NCBI GenBank assembly: GCA_029906195.1
Contig: JARWSJ010000001.1
Coordinates: forward strand, 2,046,001-2,110,000
DNA length: 64,000 bases
Origin: Chitinophagaceae bacterium 26-R-25
GTDB taxonomy: Bacteria; Bacteroidota; Bacteroidia; Chitinophagales; Chitinophagaceae
Direction of reading: 5' to 3'
Numbering within the stretch: the first letter of the stretch is position 1; every line of letters begins with the position of its first letter. This document shows, in pieces, positions 50,586 through 59,404 of this stretch. The notes below the pieces were generated by a model, which did not search any database, had not been told where the DNA came from, and saw only the letters and a program-made list of their open reading frames with translations. The position numbers and the translations under genes were made by a program.

Positions 50586-51686
50586 CTACAACATGATACA
50601 AGAACCTTCCTGTTGATTAAAACCAACAAGTTTAGCTTTATAGCCTTTCTTAATTTTTCCCAATTCATGGTCCAATCCCATCACCTTTGCAGGATATAAA
50701 CTGCACATGCGAATTGCCTCTCCCATTTCTATACCACAATGATTCACCAGGTTCAACAGTGCCTTGTGCATGGTTAATGCCGAACCGCTTAATATACCCG
50801 CGGCTTCATATTTGTCTCCAGCGAGTTCGTGCTGGTAGTGCCCTGTAGCTGCTTGCGTAACCGCATCGGTAATTACAAACAGCCTGTCCTTCATAACGGC
50901 TTTCGCAATTCTTATCGCCGCATAATCTACATGATAGCCATCCGGGATAATACTTGCCATGACAGTATCATCATCCATTGCTGCGCCTGCCAGTCCCGGC
51001 TCGCGATGTTGCAACGGACTCATAGCATTATACAAATGCGTGACAGCTTTTATACCGGCGCGGAAACTTTCTTTGGCTTGTTTGTATGTGGCATTGCTAT
51101 GGCCCGCGGAAATAACAATCCCATAGGACAGAATAAGATCAATTACTTCTTTGCTGCATTGCTCAGGTGCAAGCGTTATTATTTTAATTACCCCTTTTCC
51201 ATATTCCAATAGTTCTTTTACTTCACTTAATGAAGGAGAACGTACCAGCGACTCAATATGTGCGCCACGTTTTAGCGGATTGATCCATGGGCCTTCCAAA
51301 TGTATGCCCAGAACACCTTCGCCTTTCTGGTTCCAATAATTTCTAATGGCATCTATTGCCTTCTTAAAAACATCGTAATGATTGGTTGCTACGGTGGGCA
51401 TACAAAAGGCTGCACCTCCGTCACGGCAATAATTATACAAATCAGTTATTGCTTCTTCGGTGGGATATTCAGAAACCAGTTTTCCGTTTGCACCGTATAT
51501 CTGTAAATCGATGAATGCAGGAGAAATGATTGCACTGCCAAGGTCATGCACTTTGAGGCCTGACGGAAGTTCGCTCTGCGCAACCACATCCTTAATTATT
51601 TCGCCATCAACAACAATGGCATGATCAGTGAGCCATTCTTCACCGGTAAAAATCTTCTCCGCTGTATGGGCTTTAAAATTGTTCAT
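50586..51686 (-). CDS. nagA: N-acetylglucosamine-6-phosphate deacetylase
   Basis: This 366-residue cytosolic amidohydrolase removes acetate from GlcNAc-6-P. Metal and catalytic motifs are HLEGPW at about 129-134, ISAGHSNATYKQA, VTHLYNAMSPL, and the ITDAV stretch with the catalytic Asp. The PGLAGAAMDD segment is also typical. The usual N-terminal beta-sandwich segment and the metal-binding FIDLQIYGANG start are present. It lies 9 bases downstream of the N-acylglucosamine 2-epimerase gene. It links sialic acid breakdown to glucosamine-6-P, and NagB is not in the window. Confidence 0.95.
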   Translation of the reverse strand: MNNFKAHTAEKIFTGEEWLTDHAIVVDGEIIKDVVAQSELPSGLKVHDLGSAIISPAFIDLQIYGANGKLVSEYPTEEAITDLYNYCRDGGAAFCMPTVATNHYDVFKKAIDAIRNYWNQKGEGVLGIHLEGPWINPLKRGAHIESLVRSPSLSEVKELLEYGKGVIKIITLAPEQCSKEVIDLILSYGIVISAGHSNATYKQAKESFRAGIKAVTHLYNAMSPLQHREPGLAGAAMDDDTVMASIIPDGYHVDYAAIRIAKAVMKDRLFVITDAVTQAATGHYQHELAGDKYEAAGILSGSALTMHKALLNLVNHCGIEMGEAIRMCSLYPAKVMGLDHELGKIKKGYKAKLVGFNQQEGSCIML

Positions 51687-51695
51687 CAGTCTGTT

Positions 51696-52889
51696 TTATT
51701 TGGTTGCCCGTTCAAGATATTGATTTAATATTTGCAAACAATACCACTCCTGTCGAGGCAGGTGAAATGGCCCTTTGTACAGGTTGCCTTTAGCTGTTTG
51801 TGCCAATGTGCCGTCTCTGTGGAGATAGCCAAACCATTCACCGTTTTTTGCATCATGAAATTTCCGGTAAGAATAATCATGCACCTGTTTGTGCCAACCG
51901 GCATACTTTTCATTACCCGTCATTAAGTACGCAAGTAATGTAGCTATGATCACCTCATTATGCGGCCACCAGAATTTCATGTCCTGCCAATATTCCTGTA
52001 CAGGCTTATTGTAAACATCCCGAAAGTACAGAATCCCTTCATATTCTTTGTCCCATCCTCTTTCCCACATATAGTCAATCATACGGCATCCCAAATCAAT
52101 TAGCCGCTTATCGTTGTTTCTGTAAATAGCTTCATGCAAAATGAACCATGCCCCTTCTATTGCATGTCCCGGATTGAGTGTGCGCCCATCAATGTGATCT
52201 ATGATACTTCCGTCAGGAGCAACCTGTTCCATCACACATTTAATATCGTCTTTCACAAAGTCTCTTTCAATTTCTGCGATCCATTTTTCTATCCACTCAT
52301 CGCAACGAGGATCGCCAATGGTTTCCCTCAATTGCTGGGCAGTATTGATCATGATCATGGGGACGCCAATACCTTTTGATGTTCTCGTTTCTGTGAACTT
52401 CGGAGTCATTTTCTTTTCGGCGCTTGCATAGGCTATGCATTCGCCAAACACACGTCTGGCGTTCATAGCGGCTTCCTGATCACCACTTGCTTTCGCATAA
52501 GCGGCAGCAGCAATTACATAAAATGTTTCAGAAAAAAAGTAACGTCTTTTCCGAATGGGCCGACCATCCCTTGTTACGTGGAAGAACATTTGCCCATCTG
52601 CATCGAAACAATATTTATTGAGGAAATCGTAGCCGAGTTTAGCTCCCTGCAACCACTCTTCTTTTTTTTCGACTGTGTTGTATAAGGTTGACAAGAGCCA
52701 TGTCGCCCTTCCCTGTATCCACACTGCTTTATCATCGTCAATCAATTCGCCATCTGCATCCCTCATAAGTAAAAATCCACCATGCTCATGGTCAAAAGAT
52801 CGAGGGAACCAAAAAGGGATGGTGTCGTTCAACAATTGTTTTTCATAAAACTGTTGCAATGCATTTAAGTCCTGTTGCGAATATTTCAT
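51696..52889 (-). CDS. N-acylglucosamine 2-epimerase (AGE) family protein
   Basis: This 397-residue protein folds as an (alpha/alpha)6 barrel of the AGE/renin-binding-protein family, which interconverts ManNAc and GlcNAc. Typical stretches are FWFPRSFDHEHGGFL at about 23-37, DKAVWIQGRATWLL, the KYCFDADGQMFFHVTRDGRP segment, HIDGRTLNPGHAIEGAWF with its catalytic-site His, and KFWWPHNEVIIATLLA. The ATG at 52889 was preferred to one 30 bases upstream. Between NanA and NagA genes it supplies the ManNAc-to-GlcNAc step without a ManNAc-6-P stage, the route known from Bacteroides. Confidence 0.92.
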   Translation of the reverse strand: MKYSQQDLNALQQFYEKQLLNDTIPFWFPRSFDHEHGGFLLMRDADGELIDDDKAVWIQGRATWLLSTLYNTVEKKEEWLQGAKLGYDFLNKYCFDADGQMFFHVTRDGRPIRKRRYFFSETFYVIAAAAYAKASGDQEAAMNARRVFGECIAYASAEKKMTPKFTETRTSKGIGVPMIMINTAQQLRETIGDPRCDEWIEKWIAEIERDFVKDDIKCVMEQVAPDGSIIDHIDGRTLNPGHAIEGAWFILHEAIYRNNDKRLIDLGCRMIDYMWERGWDKEYEGILYFRDVYNKPVQEYWQDMKFWWPHNEVIIATLLAYLMTGNEKYAGWHKQVHDYSYRKFHDAKNGEWFGYLHRDGTLAQTAKGNLYKGPFHLPRQEWYCLQILNQYLERATK

Positions 52890-52943
52890 CTTGCTATTCC
52901 TGTTTTTTAAAGTAAACACTTGTGCATTTATTGTTGAGAGATA

Positions 52944-55022
52944 TCAATTTATATCGAGCCTAAAAGTCGACGCAGGCAATGCTGCACCATTCTCCAGGTT
53001 GGCGTCAGTATAAGGCTCCCATGCGTACAAAACTATTTTTGGCGTTGCCTTTTTCTCAATTTGAATAACCACTTTATTACTCATGATAAAAGCATGTGAC
53101 GGGATTGGACGTCCAAATTCATCAAGTATTTTAAATCCTTTCAACGATTGTTTTCCTTTTGTTTGCAAGTGACCGGCATAATTAAAAGAAACAATTACCC
53201 GGTCATTTTTGCGCACTGCTTTCAGAGGCATTGGCCCATAAGGCACTACGTCTTTGCGCCCATAAGAAAAATGCAAGGCCAGGTTTGCAAGACGCTCTCC
53301 CACAGGTTTCTTTAAAGGGTAATGCACGTTTACGGAATCCCCGAGATCACTTGTCACCACCATGCCTGCATTGGGAATAATCTTCAGCATTTGCAACTGA
53401 CTGTATCGAAAAGAGGGCCACGACGGCCTGTTGATTGAAGACAGCTGTACATAATAAAACGGAAAGTTGTATCCCCATTGATTTCTCCAGCTTTTTACCA
53501 ATTCAGTAAAAGCCGTTTCGTGCAGTTCGATATTGTGTGCATTGCTTTCGCCCTGGTACCAGATCACGCCCGCAATCGGAAACCCGGTAAAGGGTTTGAT
53601 CCCTGCTTCGAAATTATAACATGGCTCGTATGGATGCCGCTGTTTAGGATTGTCAGATTTATTCAAATTCGTATCAGCACGTTCTCTCACCCATGGCATA
53701 ATGAAATCTGACTTGCGCCAATTCGTTAATTCATTCACCAACACGGCAGAATGTTCCATTGTGTACCGATCAATCCACGATTCAGTAGTTGAACCGCCCA
53801 TTGCTACCTGTATCAAGCCAACGGGAACTTTTAATACTGACTGCAATTGCTTACCATAGAAATAAGCAACGGCAGAAAATTCTTTTGCGGACGATGAATC
53901 ACATCTTTGCCAGGTGCCGGAATAATAAGCGAGCTCATTTACTTTCTGAAGCGCCGGTTGATCCCACGCATAATTATCTGTTTCAACAAAAGGCTGCATC
54001 CTCAACAACCTTATCGAATTACCTGCTTCGGTCTCTGCCATGTCGTTTTTATCCTTCACGGCCTCACGCACTTTGAAATACATGTTGCTTTGTCCCGAAC
54101 AAAGCCAAACTTCTCCGATTAAAATATCTTCCAGTGTCACAGACCCGGATGAAGCACCAAAACTTGCGGTATAAGGGCCGCCCGCTTGCATGGGAGGAAA
54201 TTTTGCGTCCCATTTCCCGTTATCATCTGCTGTACAAGTTTCTTTTTTGCCATTAAAACTGACAACGATTTTTTCATTTGCATTTGCTATTCCATAAAAA
54301 TGCACTGGTTTGTTTCTTTGCAACACCATGTGCGATGCGAATACCGGCGCCAGCTTCATACCACCGTAATTGCCTGTGAGTTTTTGATACACTGTGGCAG
54401 CAAGTATCGACGCTCCTTCTTCGTTTGGATGCAATGCATCCGGAAATAAATCTGGGCGCGAATACAACCGTGAATGAAAATCAATCAACGCTGTTTTGTT
54501 AATGGCAGCAATTTGAGGTATTAGATTTTGCACTTGCCAGAACCAATCTCTCGTCCCCGATTTAAATCTGGGATGATCACTGAATATGGGCGTCATTTTG
54601 CAAACAAAAATTTTCACCGACGGGTTTGATTTATGCAACGTATCAATGAGCCATGAGTAATCGGGTACAAACTCGTCGCTATAATTGGGCCAGTCTCGTG
54701 GGTCTGTGTCATTTAATCCAAGATCAATGATGGCAATATCCGGATGAAATTTGATTGCTTCGTCAAATTCTTTTGTTTTGGTGTAAGGATTGTGTCCGTA
54801 GCGCAAAAGCGTAGCTCCGCTGTGTCCAAAATTTTTCACGAGATAATTAATACCTAGCAATTGCTGTAATTGAGCAGGATAAGATGTTTGCAGTGGCGCT
54901 TTATGAAGATATCCATAGGTAACAGAATTGCCTAGACAAGCAACTTTGATGGGTTGCTGCGAAAAAGCAAGACTACAAATAAGACTTAAAAGAAGTGTTC
55001 CAATTTTCTTTTTACCAGGCAT
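52944..55022 (-). CDS. Sialate O-acetylesterase with two SGNH-type modules
   Basis: This 692-residue exported protein (start MPGKKKIGTLLLSLIC at 55022) has an N-terminal GDSL esterase. It has Ser33 in CLGNSVTYG, the LGLNDTDP block and the C-terminal PDALHPNEEG with the Asp/His pair. A SASA-type sialate O-acetylesterase follows, with VWLCSGQSNM, SAVAYFYGKQL, VAMGGSTTESW and GVIWYQGESNAH. The second module is the standard family unit, and the first is an extra esterase. Together they would take O-acetyl groups off sialic acids so that the sialidase and lyase can act. It follows the sialidase gene after a 169-base gap that holds a MITE-like element. Confidence 0.93.
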   Translation of the reverse strand: MPGKKKIGTLLLSLICSLAFSQQPIKVACLGNSVTYGYLHKAPLQTSYPAQLQQLLGINYLVKNFGHSGATLLRYGHNPYTKTKEFDEAIKFHPDIAIIDLGLNDTDPRDWPNYSDEFVPDYSWLIDTLHKSNPSVKIFVCKMTPIFSDHPRFKSGTRDWFWQVQNLIPQIAAINKTALIDFHSRLYSRPDLFPDALHPNEEGASILAATVYQKLTGNYGGMKLAPVFASHMVLQRNKPVHFYGIANANEKIVVSFNGKKETCTADDNGKWDAKFPPMQAGGPYTASFGASSGSVTLEDILIGEVWLCSGQSNMYFKVREAVKDKNDMAETEAGNSIRLLRMQPFVETDNYAWDQPALQKVNELAYYSGTWQRCDSSSAKEFSAVAYFYGKQLQSVLKVPVGLIQVAMGGSTTESWIDRYTMEHSAVLVNELTNWRKSDFIMPWVRERADTNLNKSDNPKQRHPYEPCYNFEAGIKPFTGFPIAGVIWYQGESNAHNIELHETAFTELVKSWRNQWGYNFPFYYVQLSSINRPSWPSFRYSQLQMLKIIPNAGMVVTSDLGDSVNVHYPLKKPVGERLANLALHFSYGRKDVVPYGPMPLKAVRKNDRVIVSFNYAGHLQTKGKQSLKGFKILDEFGRPIPSHAFIMSNKVVIQIEKKATPKIVLYAWEPYTDANLENGAALPASTFRLDIN

Positions 55023-55064
55023 TAATACGTTGTTTAAATTTCCTTTGCTTTTATCGTTTATAAG

Positions 55065-55155
55065 CCCCGTAGAGACGCGTTGAACACGTCTCTGTTGCAC
55101 CAATTGCGGTCACATTAAAATGCAGAATCTTGCACCTTTTTCGGGCATTTCGATG
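55065..55155. repeat. MITE-like element, second copy (GAGACGC family)
   Basis: AGAGACGCGTTGAACACGTC (55071-55090) opens an element that shares TTGCACC, GCACCTTTTT and GGTGCTACAGAGA with 4795-4922 but lacks the right palindrome. It lies in the 169-base gap between the esterase and sialidase genes. Confidence 0.65.
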
Positions 55156-55191
55156 GTGCTACAGAGATCACCCGATACTTTTCGCAACTAT

Positions 55192-56757
55192 TCACTTTAT
55201 GATATCACTCAGAGGCACTTTTACAAAATACAAATCCTTAACCCCCTCGTACAAAATTCCAATGGTATGATCGTCAATTTTCGTCAAACATGAATAGCCG
55301 TAGCATTGCCTTTCATCAATCAGCAACTCATTGGCATCTGACCATGTCATGCCCATGTCCAGACTTGCCTTGATGGTCATGTTATACCGTCCGGATTTTG
55401 TTGCGGGATTACTGAAGAACAGCACATCTTTCATTTTGCCTTTTACCATTACACGCGCTTTGATCAAACTTCCCATACACACAGGGTCCACTAAAGCGTT
55501 GTACGACGAAGGGTGTTCGGCCCATGACTGGCCCATGTTGGCAGAGGTTGCCACACTTCTGTAGCTACCTCTGTTGTCTCTCATGTTTAACATCAATACG
55601 CCCGGTGAGGTTTCTATGATTTGACTTTCTGTTGTATTGGATTTTGGTCCGGCCATTTTCCCTTTCCATGTATTGCCATGATCATCGCTGTAGACAATGG
55701 TGGAGTAAGGCATATTTTTGGCATCCCAATATTGTGCAGGAAAAACGAGTTTTCCATCTTGCATCATTATACCTCTTCCCGGTCCCTGAAAAAAGAGTTT
55801 CCACGCAGGGTCTTTAATCTGTGCTGTTATATTGATTGGTTCGCTCCACGTGTTACCATCATCAGTACTTTTTGTCAGCAACCATTGACCCGTCGAATCA
55901 GGCGACAAGCCACCAATAGAACCCGCAATGGAATGATTGCCTTTGCTCCACAATGCAGCCACCCAAATCGTTTTCGTTACTTCATCAAATAAAATGGAAG
56001 GATCACCTACGCCACTGTTGTCATTGGATCCGCCCATTTTCATAATGATCTTCATTGGCTGCCAGGAACGTCCGCTATCCGTGCTGCGGCTCATGCCGAG
56101 ATCAATATATCCCGGAAGATCGCTGCTGTTGTTGTACCTGATATCGTAAACGCCAATTAGCGTTCCTTTATTCGTTTGTACCAACCCGGGTATGCGATAA
56201 GTATTTACGCCGTCATCACCTGCGTTTCTTATGGCAACACCGACATATTTTGCATAGCTGCCTTTTTCCTGACTAACCGCTATCTTATTGCCTTTTACAT
56301 CTGCAATCTGCTGACAACGCAGTTCAATTTTATTGTTGACAGATGCGTTGTTTTTTAAGGCAATGCTTAACCAGATAAACTTTACACCGGGTTGCACATC
56401 TAACGTCACTGGAATATCGAATGACCTGGATGTTGGTTGAAAAGAGGTGATTAAATTTGAAGTAGAAAACGGTTCGGCACCCGTGCTAAAGACATCTATT
56501 TTTTCAACGTCATTAAAATTATTTAGAGAACAACGCAAATTCGCTGTTTGAAATGTCTTGCCATCCGGTATCGAAATAGCAAGTCGTAAAACAGGGTTCT
56601 CGGCACGTCCTTTTAACACAGGAATGCTGGCACTTTGTGTAGTTACTCTTACTCCTGTTGCTAATTCATTTTGAGCATAGCACTCAAGATTGCACAACAA
56701 TAAAACAATCATTACCGGCCACAGAAAAGCATTCAAACCTCTCATACTTTTTTTCAT
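55192..56757 (-). CDS. nanH: Exo-alpha-sialidase (GH33)
   Basis: This 521-residue exported enzyme has a signal peptide (to ECYAQ), an N-terminal beta-sandwich domain at about 30-165 (the Bacteroidota sialidase N-terminal type), and the GH33 propeller. YRIPGL (187-192) is the arginine-bearing FRIP-like motif. Asp boxes include STDSGRSW, STDDGNTW, SDDHGNTW and SANMGQSW. TESQIIETSPG carries the glutamate that helps the nucleophilic tyrosine, and QCYGYSCL near the end carries a tyrosine in the expected place. It releases terminal sialic acids. It lies between the transporter and the O-acetylesterase in the nan operon. Confidence 0.95.
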   Translation of the reverse strand: MKKSMRGLNAFLWPVMIVLLLCNLECYAQNELATGVRVTTQSASIPVLKGRAENPVLRLAISIPDGKTFQTANLRCSLNNFNDVEKIDVFSTGAEPFSTSNLITSFQPTSRSFDIPVTLDVQPGVKFIWLSIALKNNASVNNKIELRCQQIADVKGNKIAVSQEKGSYAKYVGVAIRNAGDDGVNTYRIPGLVQTNKGTLIGVYDIRYNNSSDLPGYIDLGMSRSTDSGRSWQPMKIIMKMGGSNDNSGVGDPSILFDEVTKTIWVAALWSKGNHSIAGSIGGLSPDSTGQWLLTKSTDDGNTWSEPINITAQIKDPAWKLFFQGPGRGIMMQDGKLVFPAQYWDAKNMPYSTIVYSDDHGNTWKGKMAGPKSNTTESQIIETSPGVLMLNMRDNRGSYRSVATSANMGQSWAEHPSSYNALVDPVCMGSLIKARVMVKGKMKDVLFFSNPATKSGRYNMTIKASLDMGMTWSDANELLIDERQCYGYSCLTKIDDHTIGILYEGVKDLYFVKVPLSDIIK

Positions 56758-56763
56758 TTTCTG

Positions 56764-56844
56764 CTACTAACGTGTCGCCCCGCTGGGGCTATAAGGAGCA
56801 CTCTGAGACTCCAACCAAGCCCCAGCGGGGCGACACGTTAGTAG
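56764..56844. repeat. Inverted repeat element (GTCGCCCCGCTGGGGCT family)
   Basis: The 27-bp arms 56764-56790 and 56818-56844 are perfect reverse complements (core GTCGCCCCGCTGGGGC). A further diverged copy of the right arm stands at about 56873-56895, and a TCTCGC-GAA-GCGAGA hairpin at about 56903-56917. The whole 221-base gap between the sialidase and the transporter is repeat sequence. Confidence 0.85.
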
Positions 56845-56974
56845 CTACGTTATTAAATTATCACGAACCGAATGCCAGCCCCAGCGAGGCGACATGTTAA
56901 ATCTCGCGAAGCGAGAAATGTTCTCTTGGTGCCGCGGTTCATGTCTTCACGAACCATGGCTCTCACCTAAACAA

Positions 56975-57000
56975 TGTGTCAGGCTGAGCTTGTCGAAGCC
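56975..57000. repeat. Dispersed repeat GGCTTCGACAAGCTCAGCCT at the transporter 3' end
   Basis: The sequence (read on the minus strand) is a widespread bacterial dispersed repeat. It encodes the last residues KASTSSA of the MFS transporter and supplies its TGA stop. It looks like an insertion at the gene's 3' end. Confidence 0.7.
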
Positions 57001-58250
57001 TTGGGGCGCAGAAAATAAAGCAGCCCTACAACTGCTACCGCAACGATGCCGCTTAGCATCGCAAAACTTCTTCCCAGGTTGCCTGCGTCTGTTGATTTTC
57101 CAAGCACATCAGTGATAAAGGCTCCGGCAAAAACACCGGCCATATTCATCAGGCCATATCCTGTCGCTCTGTATTTAGCAGGGATGAATTGGCAAAGTAT
57201 CGGCATGTTGTTCGCGTCGAATATTCCATATCCGAAACCAAAACAAAATGCCGCTGCAATCACATTAAAAAGTGAATGGCCAAAACCAATCAATAACAAT
57301 GCGGGCACAGTTAGTGATAATCCTATAGCGCTTGTGTAAATTCTTCCCTTAATATTTTTTTGCACCCAACGATCTGATAAGATACCGCCAAACAAAACTC
57401 CGAGCAGCGAAGATGCTGCAATGGTAATGGTTGAGATGGGGCCTGCTGTAGCCATGTCAATTTTCAAATCTGTTGCGAACAACGTAGGTAACCAGTTCTT
57501 AATGCCCCATCCCGGCAAAGAAGAAATAGCAAAATAGCATACGATGATCCAAAAGGAAATATTAGAACATACTGCTTTAAGCCCTTCGAAAGTTGGTGTC
57601 TTTTCACTTCTATCATTACTTAGCGCTGTCGGATTCTTTTTCTCTTTTAAAAAAAGAATGAGCAGCAATGAATAAACAACTCCTATCAATCCAAACCAGT
57701 GAAAGGTTTTATGCCAGGAGAAGTTAGCAGCAACAGTGGCACCAAATCCGCCAAGCGCCTGCCCCATGTACAAGCCAGTCATGTGAATGCCCACGGCGAG
57801 TGACCGGGTTTTATCACTGTGGTAATCGGCGATTAGTGAAAGCCCCGCAGGAATATACAACGCTTCACTCACGCCCATTATAGCGCGGAGCCAATATAAC
57901 TGGTTAAAATTATTGGCATAGCCCATTGCATAGGTAACACCGCTCCACACAAAAAGGCTTGCAACGATCAACCATTTGCGATTGGCCCTGTCTCCTACTA
58001 TACCTGCTATTGGACTCATCAATCCATATATCCACAGGAAGATCCCCATCAGATGTCCAAAGTTGGTGGCCGATTGCAACTCCTCTATATCCAGCTGAAT
58101 AAAGGGCCGCATGGTTGACAGCATTTGCCTGTCCATATAGTTCAGCAATGCCACTACCCAAAGCAAGGCAACAACAACCCAGGGATAATAAGACTTTGCA
58201 GCAATTGGAGTGCTGTCATACGTAAGTGATTGTTTTCCCTGGATGTTCAT
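56979..58250 (-). CDS. MFS transporter, probable sialic acid importer
   Basis: This 423-residue protein has 12 membrane segments. The N-terminal part has LLNYMDRQMLSTMRPFIQLD and the intracellular loop signature GIVGDRANRKWLIVASL. LRAIMGVSEALYIPAGLSLI is the conserved helix 4-5 region. It belongs to the anion:cation symporter-like group that holds organic-acid and hexuronate carriers, and Bacteroides NanT is of the MFS type. Its start overlaps the end of the mutarotase gene by 4 bases, and it lies with nanA, nanM and the sialidase, so Neu5Ac import is a good inference. The last seven residues come from a dispersed repeat. Confidence 0.9.
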   Translation of the reverse strand: MNIQGKQSLTYDSTPIAAKSYYPWVVVALLWVVALLNYMDRQMLSTMRPFIQLDIEELQSATNFGHLMGIFLWIYGLMSPIAGIVGDRANRKWLIVASLFVWSGVTYAMGYANNFNQLYWLRAIMGVSEALYIPAGLSLIADYHSDKTRSLAVGIHMTGLYMGQALGGFGATVAANFSWHKTFHWFGLIGVVYSLLLILFLKEKKNPTALSNDRSEKTPTFEGLKAVCSNISFWIIVCYFAISSLPGWGIKNWLPTLFATDLKIDMATAGPISTITIAASSLLGVLFGGILSDRWVQKNIKGRIYTSAIGLSLTVPALLLIGFGHSLFNVIAAAFCFGFGYGIFDANNMPILCQFIPAKYRATGYGLMNMAGVFAGAFITDVLGKSTDAGNLGRSFAMLSGIVAVAVVGLLYFLRPKASTSSA

Positions 58251-59401
58251 TTATAAAAAATTTTAGCCGAAATAATTTGCGATGTGCGAACGCCTGCCCT
58301 TATTTCTCCACCGGGAATAATGATAAGGTCGTTCCATTTTACGGCAGTGGTGGTAACAGGCGATTCATATGGAATGTACTTTATTATGGTCCACTGATCT
58401 TTCAGGGTATTGTACTTAAGAACAGCTTTGCTGAACCCGGGATGATTGGATTGAACGCCTGCTTTTTCTCTTATCAGCAAAGCCTTTTTGGCTTCATCTT
58501 TTTCAGTTGCTATGGCTGCTATCAGCTTTTCGGTCCTGTGAAAAGTTTCGCCATTGTCTCCTCCAAACAGAATAATGTTATCGTCCCCAAAAGCCACGCC
58601 CGTTCCCGCTGCAAGTGGAGAAGGCAGTGCCGCTTTTTCTTTCCACTTACGTTGTTTTAGATCGAACTGAAAAGTAGATGCGTATAAATCACTGGTGCTG
58701 CCGATATTCCTCTTTCGTCCACCAATGACATAAATGCAATCATTTTTTTCATTGTGCTGCACCACCATCGCTGCGTGAGAAATCGGTTTCGGAAACGATG
58801 GAAGTTGCTGCCATGTCGGTACTGTCTTCTTTAAATCCAGCAACAAAAATGTTTTGGAAACATCATCAATCGTTTCTCCACCAACAAGGTACACTTTATC
58901 ATTGTTTACTGTAACTGATGCATTCGTTACGGCACGTGGCAGATCCGGCAAATTGATCACACGAAGATTTTGATCATGGTCATCCCACTGTATCAAAAAT
59001 ACTTTGTTGCTGATGCCTTCATCATTCTCTCCCCCCGCAACGACGAGTCCCTTGCCTGTTGAGATGCAAGCCGCATAGGCAAGCGATAAAGGAAGCTTGT
59101 GAGATTGAAAAAGAACCAGTGAATCCCTGTGGTCTTTTTTAAATACATACAGGTCATCATAGTATTTCTTTTTTCCACCGTTCCAGGGCATATCATCCGG
59201 GAAGTTGGCGCCGCCGCCTACGAGCAATACATCATTGTTTACACCAACAACGGGTCCCGCAAAACCCAACAACTTCCCATTTGACGCAGGTAACTGCCCG
59301 CTTATATTCCAGCTTATAGATTCCACTTTATTTTTTTGAGCCGACAGATCAGCTGTTACAAAAAGTGACGATGCTACTATGCAAAAAGATAGATACTTCA
59401 T
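58247..59401 (-). CDS. nanM: N-acetylneuraminate mutarotase-like (cyclically permuted Kelch) protein
   Basis: This 384-residue exported protein (leader to LSAQ) is a Kelch-type six-bladed propeller. Blades recur as VVGVNNDVLLVGGGANFP, GKGLVVAGGENDEG, NDKVYLVGGETIDD, KNDCIYVIGGRKRN and GDDNIILFGGDNGE. The arrangement is that of the cyclically permuted mutarotase family of Bacteroidota, which speeds alpha/beta anomer exchange of Neu5Ac in the periplasm. The start lies 3 bases from the nanA stop, and the end overlaps the transporter gene by 4 bases, so translation is coupled. Confidence 0.9.
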   Translation of the reverse strand: MKYLSFCIVASSLFVTADLSAQKNKVESISWNISGQLPASNGKLLGFAGPVVGVNNDVLLVGGGANFPDDMPWNGGKKKYYDDLYVFKKDHRDSLVLFQSHKLPLSLAYAACISTGKGLVVAGGENDEGISNKVFLIQWDDHDQNLRVINLPDLPRAVTNASVTVNNDKVYLVGGETIDDVSKTFLLLDLKKTVPTWQQLPSFPKPISHAAMVVQHNEKNDCIYVIGGRKRNIGSTSDLYASTFQFDLKQRKWKEKAALPSPLAAGTGVAFGDDNIILFGGDNGETFHRTEKLIAAIATEKDEAKKALLIREKAGVQSNHPGFSKAVLKYNTLKDQWTIIKYIPYESPVTTTAVKWNDLIIIPGGEIRAGVRTSQIISAKIFYK

Positions 59402-59404
59402 ATG

